A stretch of 64,000 nucleotides of DNA from Lateolabrax maculatus (taxonomy: Eukaryota > Chordata > Actinopteri > Acropomatiformes > Lateolabracidae), in the NCBI GenBank assembly GCA_031216445.1, contig CM062200.1, forward strand, positions 21,435,501 through 21,499,500, given 5' to 3'. The notes under the pieces were generated by a model. It was not told where the DNA came from. It ran no database searches and saw only the letters and a list, made by a program, of their open reading frames with translations. Within the stretch, counting starts at the first letter, position 1. The number at the start of each line of letters is the position of its first letter. The position numbers and the translations under genes are program-made. Shown here one piece after another: positions 34,046-48,109 of this stretch.

Positions 34046-36336
34046 ATCATCGCTGAAGATGATATCAGGAAGTTGACTTTAAATGAGAGACCACAGTCTA
34101 TTGAAGAATTAAAAGTGCAACTGGTAGATAAACTGTCACTGCAGTATGACTTTAAACTGCAGTATGAAGATCAAGACTTCCATAATGCCCTCTGCAATTT
34201 GACTGAAATAACTGATTTACCTGAAAGAGCTACGCTCAAAATCATCCCTCTTGTGACTCTCCATTTAACCGCATTGTCATCACCCACCACAACATCAGAC
34301 ACTGAGTGCAGCACAGCAGACACTGAGATCCTGTCGACAGGAAGAGCATCACCATCGCTAAGACAACAGTGGCCAGATTTCTTTGACATACCCAATTTCT
34401 CAGTTGATGTTGACTATAGACTCAGACAGGCAGATCTTGCCTTTATGAAGGATGGAACACGTATGACTCTACCACGAGATATGAAGCATGACATACTAGA
34501 AAAGCTTGCTGAGACGATGTACAGTTTCAAGGCTTACCCTAAAGATGATGACTTCAGCAGTGTTGCAAAAGCACTAATTAGCAAACACCCCTGCCTCACT
34601 GAGCCTGGACCACACAGATGGTATGGCTGGAAAAACAGCCTTAAATTATCGCACAAAGCTTCAAAAAGCTGGATGTGAGGATGTAGCAATCAATGGAGGC
34701 AAAAGAAGTAAAGGCAACCCAGAAGGAGAATCCTCAAGCAAGAATATCAAACGGCCAAAAAGAGGTGAAGCAAACTACCTACCTAACTTACCTGAAGGAC
34801 ATGATGAAACAAGCCTTGAAAATGCCAGAAAGGTTCTCGTGGAAGAAATGAAGAAGAAACAACCCAATGGCACTCTCATCTCACAAATGATGGACCAATC
34901 ATTCCCACTACGCAGACAAGAAATTGTAGAAAAGGAACCTGCTGTACAGAACATTGTTGAACGATGGCCAGCACTCTTCACAGACAGGTAAACTATTTTT
35001 GTTCTCAACCAATAAAATAATGCCTATCAAAAAGAAATTCAAGGTGTGTGGCTAGAAATCCAAACACACTTGTTGGAATGTTAACACTTCTGCCATCTCT
35101 CCATCCCTACCCACCCCTCTCTCTACTTTTCAGGTGTTTGCTGAGTTCAACAGAATCGCAAGTAAGAATCTTGAGGGAGACTTCTTTGAGGCTCTGGACC
35201 AGTATACCCCACGTTTCATTGAACTTTTCAAAACAAGAAGGGGAACTGTTGGCCAGAAGCTCAGTGAGCTGATGCAGCACATGAGCTGGATGGTAAGTAG
35301 GTTAATTTTGCTTTTGATCTGTGTGATAGTTCATCAATCAAGTTCTAAATGAGATGATCCAGCCCAACCTATTCTATTTCCTGTCTGACTTGTGCTTGTG
35401 CCTTGCAAATTACTCTGTTAACTGGTCTTTTCTCTCTCTGTGTATCATTAGACACCAGACGTGACAGTACTTCGCTCTGTTGTCCTCAAAGGCATTCCTA
35501 TTTTACTTGGTGACGACTCCAGTGAATTCTTCAAGACATGCTCTGTAAGTACTTGCACATAAGAAAAAGTTTGGTCTGCATTAAAATAGAACTATATCTG
35601 TGCTGACATAGAAGATGTAATTTTATCTGCACAATATACAATATACATTTTGTACAGTGATTGATGTATTTTGTATGGCAATTCCTCCACAGCTAATCTG
35701 AGAGGTATTTAAACAGCCAGTAAATAAAAATGAAATTTGCCACATAAACGTTGTACACATTAATTAATTGTAAATCTAAGGAGCAGGAGTCCAGGCTGAA
35801 AAGTCAGTGTCACTGTTTAAGAATATATGGACCTTGTGGACCATAGCTTTAGTTTAATCATACCACATTTATTTTGTTGGTTATATTGTAACAATCCAGT
35901 GTGAACACATATTTAAAACCATATTCCCTAGCAAATGCTTTCAACATTAAAAATGAATGTTTAGAAGAGCATAAATTGCCATGCTGAAGAATGTGTGTGT
36001 GTGTCTTTGTAGGGTACAGCGAGAGACGAGGCCCTAGAATGCACTGTCGGTGTGCTGACAGTTGTCAGTGAAGATAATCCTCATGAGGGTCCAAGTTCAG
36101 TAGACCTCCAGCCCATCTCCACTGCCATCATTCTGGAGGGAGGTATCATCATGGATCATATAAAAAAACTTGCCTCAGGCAGTTTGTCTGTTATTTGGGC
36201 TTACATATGCTTTGCATTTGGATTACCCAAAATGCATGGCAAATACACTCAACTTCATTCAGACTGTGATGCTTGGACTGGGAAAGAAAACCTCCCACCA
36301 AAACTGTTAACTTTGAAGAACAGTCTACTGGGTTAG
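34046..36336 (+). pseudogene. SAMD3-like coding region, copy 4
   Basis: Exons are 34046-34987, 35134-35292, 35452-35544 and 36013-36336. I saw no private coding change relative to copy 3. Confidence 0.75.
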
Positions 36337-37686
36337 ACCAGTAAAGAGCCATCAGCTGTCAGATAGCACTTTGTAAATTATGCAGCAGTTAATGTTCTCC
36401 TGTTATCAGAGAAAGTTTTATGCTTTCATGCAACTGAGCTGGCTTGTTTATGATCTCAAAAAAAAAAAAAATTCTATTAAAGTGTACCATGTTATGCTAG
36501 TATGCTAATGGTGGAAATAGCGCCACCTTGTGTTGCAAAGAGTTGTTAGATAATGTTGTCAGAAAGGAACCTAGCAAGGTTGACCTGTTTACATTTGTGT
36601 TTTGGGAAAACTTTTAATTATAGTAGTTATAATGTAGTACAAATACAAAACCCAAGGAGTGATGTTTTTCTGTGTTGGTTTAAACCTTGGACTGATGCTC
36701 GCTTTGGGACACAAAAGCATTTGTTGTACTTTCAGTTTTGATCAGAAATGCAATGATTTTGCATGCACTGAAGTCCTGTAATTATCAGGTGTTTACCTGT
36801 TTAATATTGTGAGACTGTTACATGCATAGAATTAGCTCACAAAAATGTGGTTTTATTTTTGCCATGTCCATGTCATGTTCTACAGTCAAATCAAACCACA
36901 AGTTTGTTGTTTAGCTGCTGTTTTGTACTTGAATGTACAAGAAAGTGATACTTGGGAACAGAACACTTGAGGCTGAATAATAGATTTAATGCATATTGTT
37001 ATTACAATAGCCTAACAGACATAGATCACACTATGAGCAATTTTGCAACTAGCTTTAAAATACATTAAATATGACAAGAGGATAGAGAACAGTAATTTTA
37101 TTGTTTATTGTAAGGTTATTACATGAGTGATAAAACACACATTTTATATTGGAGAATTGGAATCAAAAGTAACAATATCGAACATTTATTGTTCAGTCTA
37201 GATCTGTCAGTGATGCAATTATTTTTTTAATAAATGTTGTAATGCAGCTGAACAAACCCAGTGAGTGTTCTTTTAAAGTATATGTTTGTGGTGTTTTTCC
37301 CTTTAGTAGGTAATAACAGCTAAAATAGATAAGAAATGGGAGAAGGACAAGGACCCATTCAAGGAAATTGGTTTGTTTAATTTAACTGAACTGAAATGAA
37401 CTGAAAAAAAATGAGTGAGTAGTAAGTAGTAGGTATCATAATTCTAAGTGGGGTTAAATTTGTATCAAGCAGTCCACACAAAATGAAAAAATTAAGTTAA
37501 CACTAAGCATGGCTATTAAGTTACATGAACTTTTTTTTTTTTTTTTAGTTGTACTACTTGATTTGGTACTGCACACTTAAAATAAACAAGCTTTTCTAAC
37601 TCACTATTCTTAAGATTACTTTGCTTAATTTGCAACGAGTTTGCATACTTTTTTTAAGTAAGGTCAACTAATTAGATTTTACAGTG
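36337..37686 (+). other. 3' non-coding part and right terminus of CACTG element, copy 4
   Basis: AT-rich, with no gene seen. CTTTAGTAGG (near 37302) replaces CTTTATTAGG, a variant shared only with copy 5. It ends TTTACAGTG at 37678-37686. Confidence 0.6.
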
Positions 37687-38247
37687 AGTATACGTACACA
37701 CGTCTCCCGCAGAGCTATGTTGAAAGTCCCTCAATATTCAGTCGAGTATTGGCTAATGACCTGCAACACCTAGACGTGTCCAGTACAGTACTACAATATG
37801 TAGATGATCTCTTGATATGTAGCACCTCCAAAGCTCAATGTGCACAAGACTCAGTCTCAGCCCTGATGGCTTTAGAAAAGGGGGCTCATAAGGTGAGTAA
37901 AAATAAATTACAGTTTTGCCAGACACAGGTTGAATACTTAGGTAGACAACTCTGTGGCACTAAATGAGCTATAGTGCCCTCACAAATTGAGGCAGTATCG
38001 AAAGCTCCCAAACCACAAACGGTGAGACACATGTCGTCATTTCTGCCATCTCAGCTTTACTAGAAGCCATACACCATCCAAAAGTGTTAGCCATCATTAA
38101 ATGCGTAGCTCATCAAAAAACGAATTCCCTGATAGCTAAAGGCAACAACTTAGCAGATGAAGCCGCAAAACGCATAGCTACACCCACCTGTATAGGACCA
38201 GTGCTAGTAGCTGGAGATTGTGAACCACTGACAAACTTATATATATA

Positions 38248-38288
<41 letters not shown>

Positions 38289-38571
38289 CTATATATATGT
38301 GCTGCTATGTAATAGCAGCACAACATCAGGCAAGTCCATATGCACATTCTGTATGGGCAAAAAGGGGGGCAAGTATAATCACTGAAGAAGGTCCATCACA
38401 TGGGCTATGGCGAAGTGCACATGGACATATTGTCCTCCCAACATCTTTGGTACAGGTTGCTACACGTAGTGCGCATGGTCAGGACCATTGCACAAGTGGG
38501 GAGGTGTTGAGACGCCTTCAAGCAGTCTGGTGGTCACCATTTTTCCGACCTGCGTTTGTAGCTGAGACAAT
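37687..38571 (+). pseudogene. pol: ERV pol fragment, copy 4
   Basis: RT open 37749-37967 with YVDD, RNase H from 38084, integrase from 38297. GGCTCATAAGG and GGACCAGTGCTAG variants are shared with copy 5. It ends at the short-unit scar. Confidence 0.85.
38238..38285. repeat. AT microsatellite, copy 4
   Basis: About 48 bases with one TGA interruption, as in copies 0 and 5. Confidence 0.95.
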
Positions 38572-38718
38572 TTTGCAAGGAAGGTTTTTTTCTGTTGCTC
38601 TGGTATTTCAAGTCTGATACTGCATGTTAGTGTTTTTGTTTTTTGTTTCTATTTTGCCGGGCTTGATGCTAAAATGATCTTTTCTTTTCAGATTTTTCAA
38701 GAAGACAAAAAACTTCCT

Positions 38719-39450
38719 ATGCAGTGGTTGTGTAAGTACTGCACATTTTGTGCTGAAAAGAGGTGCTTCTTACTTAAGCATTACCGCTTAAAACACGGGT
38801 GCCACACTCGAATATCACCACTACCGTGCCTTTATAAGGAGTGCCTGTGCACATTTAAATCTTTCAATGCACTCAAAGTCCACTTATCAACATGGCACAC
38901 TCAAAAGGACCTGGGGAACGTGGGTGAAACTGCTTTCCATTGTCAGCTGTGTGACTTTGTGGAGCCTTGCACTGGAGCTGACTTTTTTACCCATTTACGA
39001 AGACATTTGAAGCTGAAGCAAAAGGTTTCCTGTCCATATCAAGGCTGTAGCTTTCAGAGCAATGTTTATTCAACCTTTAATGCACATAAAAGCAAAGAAC
39101 ATCAAGACCACAATAAGATGGCATTCAAACCTGAAATTGTGTCACATAATGTACTTGAGGTACCTCCACCTAATATAAATATTCAACCTGAGGATAGTGC
39201 CCCTGAAACTGATCAGGTTGAGTTTGAGGTTACTGAGCTCAATGAAGATGTGGGAGACTTGGAGAGTCAGTTGGAACATAATGTAGCTGCTGTTTTTCTG
39301 AAAATGTCATCGATTCTTAACATCTCTGAAAATGCCCTGCAAGAAGTTATAGAGCAGATCAACCAAATTTATGTGCTTTCACAGCCATTGTTACATACCT
39401 CGGTTGGAAAAATACTAAATCAACATTGTGGAGATGTTGAGGACTCTTAA
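38719..39450 (+). CDS. C2H2 four-finger ORF, copy 5 (open)
   Basis: Same 243-residue frame as at 21498, with Leu before the first Cys (QWLC). The leader exons are missing upstream. The intron acceptor is retained, and the nearest upstream sequence is the ERV integrase remnant. Confidence 0.65.
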   Translation: MQWLCKYCTFCAEKRCFLLKHYRLKHGCHTRISPLPCLYKECLCTFKSFNALKVHLSTWHTQKDLGNVGETAFHCQLCDFVEPCTGADFFTHLRRHLKLKQKVSCPYQGCSFQSNVYSTFNAHKSKEHQDHNKMAFKPEIVSHNVLEVPPPNINIQPEDSAPETDQVEFEVTELNEDVGDLESQLEHNVAAVFLKMSSILNISENALQEVIEQINQIYVLSQPLLHTSVGKILNQHCGDVEDS

Positions 39451-39926
39451 GTGAGTGAGATAGCTAAAGTATTTACTGAGAATAATGTATTCCTGAAATT
39501 CACTTCTACTAGGGGGTCATTGTCAACCACTAGCAAGCGAACATCATACATTTGAAAAGAATTCTCAGTGGTGACGCCTATTGAGTTTGTCCTAAAAAAT
39601 GACAGGCAGACAGTTGTGTATATCCCCATACTAAAAATGCTGCAGACATTACTAAACAATGGAGAAATTTTAGATAAGGCCATGTCATCTGAGACAAATT
39701 TGTCACAAGGATACAGATCTCACAGGGATGGTTACCGGTTTAAAGACAATTCTCTCTTGACAGAGGAAGAATTCAGGATTGCTCTTTTCTTGTACATAGA
39801 TGATTTTGAGGTGGCTAAGCCCTTGGGAACCTCCAGAAAGAAACACAAGCTGCCATCTACTGGGTACTTGGAAATCTACACCCTAAATATCGCTCCTCTC
39901 TTCATTCCATTCAGCTTGCTCTACTC
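39451..39926 (+). pseudogene. Transposase-like region, copy 5
   Basis: Same lesions as 22230-22705. Confidence 0.6.
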
Positions 39927-42217
39927 ATCATCGCTGAAGATGATATCAGGAAGTTGACTTTAAATGAGAGACCACAGTCTATTGAAGAATTAAAAGTGCA
40001 ACTGGTAGATAAACTGTCACTGCAGTATGACTTTAAACTGCAGTATGAAGATCAAGACGTCCATAATGCCCTCTGCAATTTGACTGAAATAACTGATTTA
40101 CCTGAAAGAGCTACGCTCAAAATCATCCCTCTTGTGACTCTCCATTTAACCGCATTGTCATCACCCACCACAACATCAGACACTGAGTGCAGCACAGCAG
40201 ACACTGAGATCCTGTCGACAGGAAGAGCATCACCATCGCTAAGACAACAGTGGCCAGATTTCTTTGACATACCCAATTTCTCAGTTGATGTTGACTATAG
40301 ACTCAGACAGGCAGATCTTGCCTTTATGAAGGATGGAACACGTATGACTCTACCACGAGATATGAAGCATGACATACTAGAAAAGCTTGCTGAGACGATG
40401 TACAGTTTCAAGGCTTACCCTAAAGATGATGACTTCAGCAGTGTTGCAAAAGCACTAATTAGCAAACACCCCTGCCTCACTGAGCCTGGACCACACAGAT
40501 GGTATGGCTGGAAAAACAGCCTTAAATTATCGCACAAAGCTTCAAAAAGCTGGATGTGAGGATGTAGCAATCAATGGAGGCAAAAGAAGTAAAGGCAACC
40601 CAGAAGGAGAATCCTCAAGCAAGAATATCAAACGGCCAAAAAGAGGTGAAGCAAACTACCTACCTAACTTACCTGAAGGACATGATGAAACAAGCCTTGA
40701 AAATGCCAGAAAGGTTCTCGTGGAAGAAATGAAGAAGAAACAACCCAATGGCACTCTCATCTCACAAATGATGGACCAATCATTCCCACTACGCAGACAA
40801 GAAATTGTAGAAAAGGAACCTGCTGTACAGAACATTGTTGAACGATGGCCAGCACTCTTCACAGACAGGTAAACTATTTTTGTTCTCAACCAATAAAATA
40901 ATGCCTATCAAAAAGAAATTCAAGGTGTGTGGCTAGAAATCCAAACACACTTGTTGGAATGTTAACACTTCTGCCATCTCTCCATCCCTACCCACCCCTC
41001 TCTCTACTTTTCAGGTGTTTGCTGAGTTCAACAGAATCGCAAGTAAGAATCTTGAGGGAGACTTCTTTGAGGCTCTGGACCAGTATACCCCACGTTTCAT
41101 TGAACTTTTCAAAACAAGAAGGGGAACTGTTGGCCAGAAGCTCAGTGAGCTGATGCAGCACATGAGCTGGATGGTAAGTAGGTTAATTTTGCTTTTGATC
41201 TGTGTGATAGTTCATCAATCAAGTTCTAAATGAGATGATCCAGCCCAACCTATTCTATTTCCTGTCTGACTTGTGCTTGTGCCTTGCAAATTACTCTGTT
41301 AACTGGTCTTTTCTCTCTCTGTGTATCATTAGACACCAGACGTGACAGTACTTCGCTCTGTTGTCCTCAAAGGCATTCCTATTTTACTTGGTGACGACTC
41401 CAGTGAATTCTTCAAGACATGCTCTGTAAGTACTTGCACATAAGAAAAAGTTTGGTCTGCATTAAAATAGAACTATATCTGTGCTGACATAGAAGATGTA
41501 ATTTTATCTGCACAATATACAATATACATTTTGTACAGTGATTGATGTATTTTGTATGGCAATTCCTCCACAGCTAATCTGAGAGGTATTTAAACAGCCA
41601 GTAAATAAAAATGAAATTTGCCACATAAACGTTGTACACATTAATTAATTGTAAATCTAAGGAGCAGGAGTCCAGGCTGAAAAGTCAGTGTCACTGTTTA
41701 AGAATATATGGACCTTGTGGACCATAGCTTTAGTTTAATCATACCACATTTATTTTGTTGGTTATATTGTAACAATCCAGTGTGAACACATATTTAAAAC
41801 CATATTCCCTAGCAAATGCTTTCAACATTAAAAATGAATGTTTAGAAGAGCATAAATTGCCATGCTGAAGAATGTGTGTGTGTGTCTTTGTAGGGTACAG
41901 CGAGAGACGAGGCCCTAGAATGCACTGTCGGTGTGCTGACAGTTGTCAGTGAAGATAATCCTCATGAGGGTCCAAGTTCAGTAGACCTCCAGCCCATCTC
42001 CACTGCCATCATTCTGGAGGGAGGTATCATCATGGATCATATAAAAAAACTTGCCTCAGGCAGTTTGTCTGTTATTTGGGCTTACATATGCTTTGCATTT
42101 GGATTACCCAAAATGCATGGCAAATACACTCAACTTCATTCAGACTGTGATGCTTGGACTGGGAAAGAAAACCTCCCACCAAAACTGTTAACTTTGAAGA
42201 ACAGTCTACTGGGTTAG
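39927..42217 (+). pseudogene. SAMD3-like coding region, copy 5
   Basis: Exons are 39927-40868, 41015-41173, 41333-41425 and 41894-42217. A private Phe to Val change lies in the PB1-like segment (QDVHNAL). Confidence 0.75.
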
Positions 42218-43568
42218 ACCAGTAAAGAGCCATCAGCTGTCAGATAGCACTTTGTAAATTATGCAGCAGTTAATGTTCTCCTGTTATCAGAGAAAGTTTT
42301 ATGCTTTCATGCAACTGAGCTGGCTTGTTTATGATCTCAAAAAAAAAAAAAAATTCTATTAAAGTGTACCATGTTATGCTAGTATGCTAATGGTGGAAAT
42401 AGCGCCACCTTGTGTTGCAAAGAGTTGTTAGATAATGTTGTCAGAAAGGAACCTAGCAAGGTTGACCTGTTTACATTTGTGTTTTGGGAAAACTTTTAAT
42501 TATAGTAGTTATAATGTAGTACAAATACAAAACCCAAGGAGTGATGTTTTTCTGTGTTGGTTTAAACCTTGGACTGATGCTCGCTTTGGGACACAAAAGC
42601 ATTTGTTGTACTTTCAGTTTTGATCAGAAATGCAATGATTTTGCATGCACTGAAGTCCTGTAATTATCAGGTGTTTACCTGTTTAATATTGTGAGACTGT
42701 TACATGCATAGAATTAGCTCACAAAAATGTGGTTTTATTTTTGCCATGTCCATGTCATGTTCTACAGTCAAATCAAACCACAAGTTTGTTGTTTAGCTGC
42801 TGTTTTGTACTTGAATGTACAAGAAAGTGATACTTGGGAACAGAACACTTGAGGCTGAATAATAGATTTAATGCATATTGTTATTACAATAGCCTAACAG
42901 ACATAGATCACACTATGAGCAATTTTGCAACTAGCTTTAAAATACATTAAATATGACAAGAGGATAGAGAACAGTAATTTTATTGTTTATTGTAAGGTTA
43001 TTACATGAGTGATAAAACACACATTTTATATTGGAGAATTGGAATCAAAAGTAACAATATCGAACATTTATTGTTCAGTCTAGATCTGTCAGTGATGCAA
43101 TTATTTTTTTAATAAATGTTGTAATGCAGCTGAACAAACCCAGTGAGTGTTCTTTTAAAGTATATGTTTGTGGTGTTTTTCCCTTTAGTAGGTAATAACA
43201 GCTAAAATAGATAAGAAATGGGAGAAGGACAAGGACCCATTCAAGGAAATTGGTTTGTTTAATTTAACTGAACTGAAATGAACTGAAAAAAAATGAGTGA
43301 GTAGTAAGTAGTAGGTATCATAATTCTAAGTGGGGTTAAATTTGTATCAAGCAGTCCACACAAAATGAAAAAATTAAGTTAACACTAAGCATGGCTATTA
43401 AGTTACATGAACTTTTTTTTTTTTTTTTAGTTGTACTACTTGATTTGGTACTGCACACTTAAAATAAACAAGCTTTTCTAACTCACTATTCTTAAGATTA
43501 CTTTGCTTAATTTGCAACGAGTTTGCATACTTTTTTTAAGTAAGGTCAACTAATTAGATTTTACAGTG
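42218..43568 (+). other. 3' non-coding part and right terminus of CACTG element, copy 5
   Basis: AT-rich, with no gene seen. It shares CTTTAGTAGG with copy 4. It ends TTTACAGTG at 43560-43568. Confidence 0.6.
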
Positions 43569-44129
43569 AGTATACGTACACACGTCTCCCGCAGAGCTAT
43601 GTTGAAAGTCCCTCAATATTCAGTCGAGTATTGGCTAATGACCTGCAACACCTAGACGTGTCCAGTACAGTACTACAATATGTAGATGATCTCTTGATAT
43701 GTAGCACCTCCAAAGCTCAATGTGCACAAGACTCAGTCTCAGCCCTGATGGCTTTAGAAAAGGGGGCTCATAAGGTGAGTAAAAATAAATTACAGTTTTG
43801 CCAGACACAGGTTGAATACTTAGGTAGACAACTCTGTGGCACTAAATGAGCTATAGTGCCCTCACAAATTGAGGCAGTATCGAAAGCTCCCAAACCACAA
43901 ACGGTGAGACACATGTCGTCATTTCTGCCATCTCAGCTTTACTAGAAGCCATACACCATCCAAAAGTGTTAGCCATCATTAAATGCGTAGCTCATCAAAA
44001 AACGAATTCCCTGATAGCTAAAGGCAACAACTTAGCAGATGAAGCCGCAAAACGCATAGCTACACCCACCTGTATAGGACCAGTGCTAGTAGCTGGAGAT
44101 TGTGAACCACTGACAAACTTATATATATA

Positions 44130-44180
<51 letters not shown>

Positions 44181-44463
44181 CTATATATATGTGCTGCTAT
44201 GTAATAGCAGCACAACATCAGGCAAGTCCATATGCACATTCTGTATGGGCAAAAAGGGGGGCAAGTATAATCACTGAAGAAGGTCCATCACATGGGCTAT
44301 GGCGAAGTGCACATGGACATATTGTCCTCCCAACATCTTTGGTACAGGTTGCTACACGTAGTGCGCATGGTCAGGACCATTGCACAAGTGGGGAGGTGTT
44401 GAGACGCCTTCAAGCAGTCTGGTGGTCACCATTTTTCCGACCTGCGTTTGTAGCTGAGACAAT
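43569..44463 (+). pseudogene. pol: ERV pol fragment, copy 5
   Basis: RT open 43631-43849, RNase H from 43966, integrase from 44189. Sister to copy 4 by shared variants. It ends at the short-unit scar. Confidence 0.85.
44120..44178. repeat. AT microsatellite, copy 5
   Basis: About 59 bases, with one TGA interruption. Confidence 0.95.
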
Positions 44464-44610
44464 TTTGCAAGGAAGGTTTTTTTCTGTTGCTCTGGTATTT
44501 CAAGTCTGATACTGCATGTTAGTGTTTTTGTTTTTTGTTTCTATTTTGCCGGGCTTGATGCTAAAATGATCTTTTCTTTTCAGATTTTTCAAGAAGACAA
44601 AAAACTTCCT

Positions 44611-45342
44611 ATGCAGTGGTTGTGTAAGTACTGCACATTTTGTGCTGAAAAGAGGTGCTTCTTACTTAAGCATTACCGCTTAAAACACGGGTGCCACACT
44701 TGAATATCACCACTACCGTGCCTTTATAAGGAGTGCCTGTGCACATTTAAATCTTTCAATGCACTCAAAGTCCACTTATCAACATGGCACACTCAAAAGG
44801 ACCTGGGGAACGTGGGTGAAACTGCTTTCCATTGTCAGCTGTGTGACTTTGTGGAGCCTTGCACTGGAGCTGACTTTTTTACCCATTTACGAAGACATTT
44901 GAAGCTGAAGCAAAAGGTTTCCTGTCCATATCAAGGCTGTAGCTTTCAGAGCAATGTTTATTCAACCTTTAATGCACATAAAAGCAAAGAACATCAAGAC
45001 CACAATAAGATGGCATTCAAACCTGAAATTGTGTCACATAATGTACTTGAGGTACCTCCACCTAATATAAATATTCAACCTGAGGATAGTGCCCCTGAAA
45101 CTGATCAGGTTGAGTTTGAGGTTACTGAGCTCAATGAAGATGTGGGAGACTTGGAGAGTCAGTTGGAACATAATGTAGCTGCTGTTTTTCTGAAAATGTC
45201 ATCGATTCTTAACATCTCTGAAAATGCCCTGCAAGAAGTTATAGAGCAGATCAACCAAATTTATGTGCTTTCACAGCCATTGTTACATACCTCGGTTGGA
45301 AAAATACTAAATCAACATTGTGGAGATGTTGAGGACTCTTAA
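44611..45342 (+). pseudogene. C2H2 four-finger ORF, copy 6, with stop codon
   Basis: CGA has become TGA at 44701-44703, between the first and second fingers, a typical CpG decay. A downstream frame (from 44812) would keep only fingers three and four. Confidence 0.8.
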
Positions 45343-45818
45343 GTGAGTGAGATAGCTAAAGTATTTACTGAGAATAATGTATTCCTGAAATTCACTTCTA
45401 CTAGGGGGTCATTGTCAACCACTAGCAAGCGAACATCATACATTTGAAAAGAATTCTCAGTGGTGACGCCTATTGAGTTTGTCCTAAAAAATGACAGGCA
45501 GACAGTTGTGTATATCCCCATACTAAAAATGCTGCAGACATTACTAAACAATGGAGAAATTTTAGATAAGGCCATGTCATCTGAGACAAATTTGTCACAA
45601 GGATACAGATCTCACAGGGATGGTTACCGGTTTAAAGACAATTCTCTCTTGACAGAGGAAGAATTCAGGATTGCTCTTTTCTTGTACATAGATGATTTTG
45701 AGGTGGCTAAGCCCTTGGGAACCTCCAGAAAGAAACACAAGCTGCCATCTACTGGGTACTTGGAAATCTACACCCTAAATATCGCTCCTCTCTTCATTCC
45801 ATTCAGCTTGCTCTACTC
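45343..45818 (+). pseudogene. Transposase-like region, copy 6
   Basis: Same lesions as 22230-22705. Confidence 0.6.
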
Positions 45819-48109
45819 ATCATCGCTGAAGATGATATCAGGAAGTTGACTTTAAATGAGAGACCACAGTCTATTGAAGAATTAAAAGTGCAACTGGTAG
45901 ATAAACTGTCACTGCAGTATGACTTTAAACTGCAGTATGAAGATCAAGACTTCCATAATGCCCTCTGCAATTTGACTGAAATAACTGATTTACCTGAAAG
46001 AGCTACGCTCAAAATCATCCCTCTTGTGACTCTCCATTTAACCGCATTGTCATCACCCACCACAACATCAGACACTGAGTGCAGCACAGCAGACACTGAG
46101 ATCCTGTCGACAGGAAGAGCATCACCATCGCTAAGACAACAGTGGCCAGATTTCTTTGACATACCCAATTTCTCAGTTGATGTTGACTATAGACTCAGAC
46201 AGGCAGATCTTGCCTTTATGAAGGATGGAACACGTATGACTCTACCACGAGATATGAAGCATGACATACTAGAAAAGCTTGCTGAGACGATGTACAGTTT
46301 CAAGGCTTACCCTAAAGATGATGACTTCAGCAGTGTTGCAAAAGCACTAATTAGCAAACACCCCTGCCTCACTGAGCCTGGACCACACAGATGGTATGGC
46401 TGGAAAAACAGCCTTAAATTATCGCACAAAGCTTCAAAAAGCTGGATGTGAGGATGTAGCAATCAATGGAGGCAAAAGAAGTAAAGGCAACCCAGAAGGA
46501 GAATCCTCAAGCAAGAATATCAAACGGCCAAAAAGAGGTGAAGCAAACTACCTACCTAACTTACCTGAAGGACATGATGAAACAAGCCTTGAAAATGCCA
46601 GAAAGGTTCTCGTGGAAGAAATGAAGAAGAAACAACCCAATGGCACTCTCATCTCACAAATGATGGACCAATCATTCCCACTACGCAGACAAGAAATTGT
46701 AGAAAAGGAACCTGCTGTACAGAACATTGTTGAACGATGGCCAGCACTCTTCACAGACAGGTAAACTATTTTTGTTCTCAACCAATAAAATAATACCTAT
46801 CAAAAAGAAATTCAAGGTGTGTGGCTAGAAATCCAAACACACTTGTTGGAATGTTAACACTTCTGCCATCTCTCCATCCCTACCCACCCCTCTCTCTACT
46901 TTTCAGGTGTTTGCTGAGTTCAACAGAATCGCAAGTAAGAATCTTGAGGGAGACTTCTTTGAGGCTCTGGACCAGTATACCCCACGTTTCATTGAACTTT
47001 TCAAAACAAGAAGGGGAACTGTTGGCCAGAAGCTCAGTGAGCTGATGCAGCACATGAGCTGGATGGTAAGTAGGTTAATTTTGCTTTTGATCTGTGTGAT
47101 AGTTCATCAATCAAGTTCTAAATGAGATGATCCAGCCCAACCTATTCTATTTCCTGTCTGACTTGTGCTTGTGCCTTGCAAATTACTCTGTTAACTGGTC
47201 TTTTCTCTCTCTGTGTATCATTAGACACCAGACGTGACAGTACTTCGCTCTGTTGTCCTCAAAGGCATTCCTATTTTACTTGGTGACGACTCCAGTGAAT
47301 TCTTCAAGACATGCTCTGTAAGTACTTGCACATAAGAAAAAGTTTGGTCTGCATTAAAATAGAACTATATCTGTGCTGACATAGAAGATGTAATTTTATC
47401 TGCACAATATACAATATACATTTTGTACAGTGATTGATGTATTTTGTATGGCAATTCCTCCACAGCTAATCTGAGAGGTATTTAAACAGCCAGTAAATAA
47501 AAATGAAATTTGCCACATAAACGTTGTACACATTAATTAATTGTAAATCTAAGGAGCAGGAGTCCAGGCTGAAAAGTCAGTGTCACTGTTTAAGAATATA
47601 TGGACCTTGTGGACCATAGCTTTAGTTTAATCATACCACATTTATTTTGTTGGTTATATTGTAACAATCCAGTGTGAACACATATTTAAAACCATATTCC
47701 CTAGCAAATGCTTTCAACATTAAAAATGAATGTTTAGAAGAGCATAAATTGCCATGCTGAAGAATGTGTGTGTGTGTCTTTGTAGGGTACAGCGAGAGAC
47801 GAGGCCCTAGAATGCACTGTCGGTGTGCTGACAGTTGTCAGTGAAGATAATCCTCATGAGGGTCCAAGTTCAGTAGACCTCCAGCCCATCTCCACTGCCA
47901 TCATTCTGGAGGGAGGTATCATCATGGATCATATAAAAAAACTTGTCTCAGGCAGTTTGTCTGTTATTTGGGCTTACATATGCTTTGCATTTGGATTACC
48001 CAAAATGCATGGCAAATACACTCAACTTCATTCAGACTGTGATGCTTGGACTGGGAAAGAAAACCTCCCACCAAAACTGTTAACTTTGAAGAACAGTCTA
48101 CTGGGTTAG
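45819..48109 (+). pseudogene. SAMD3-like coding region, copy 6
   Basis: Exons are 45819-46760, 46907-47065, 47225-47317 and 47786-48109. A private Ala to Val change lies in the last exon (KLVSG). Confidence 0.75.

Larger units (their letters stand above)
30303..37686 (+). mobile_element. Second complete CACTG-ended element (7.38 kb)
   Basis: This is the tandem duplicate of the element at 18959-26347, with the same termini (CACTGTAAA at 30303-30311, TTTACAGTG at 37678-37686) and AGTA at 30299-30302 and 37687-37690. It is 5 bases shorter, partly from a 4-bp shorter AT run in the inverted-repeat loop. Identical flanks show it was copied with its host ERV and is not a second insertion. Confidence 0.72.
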
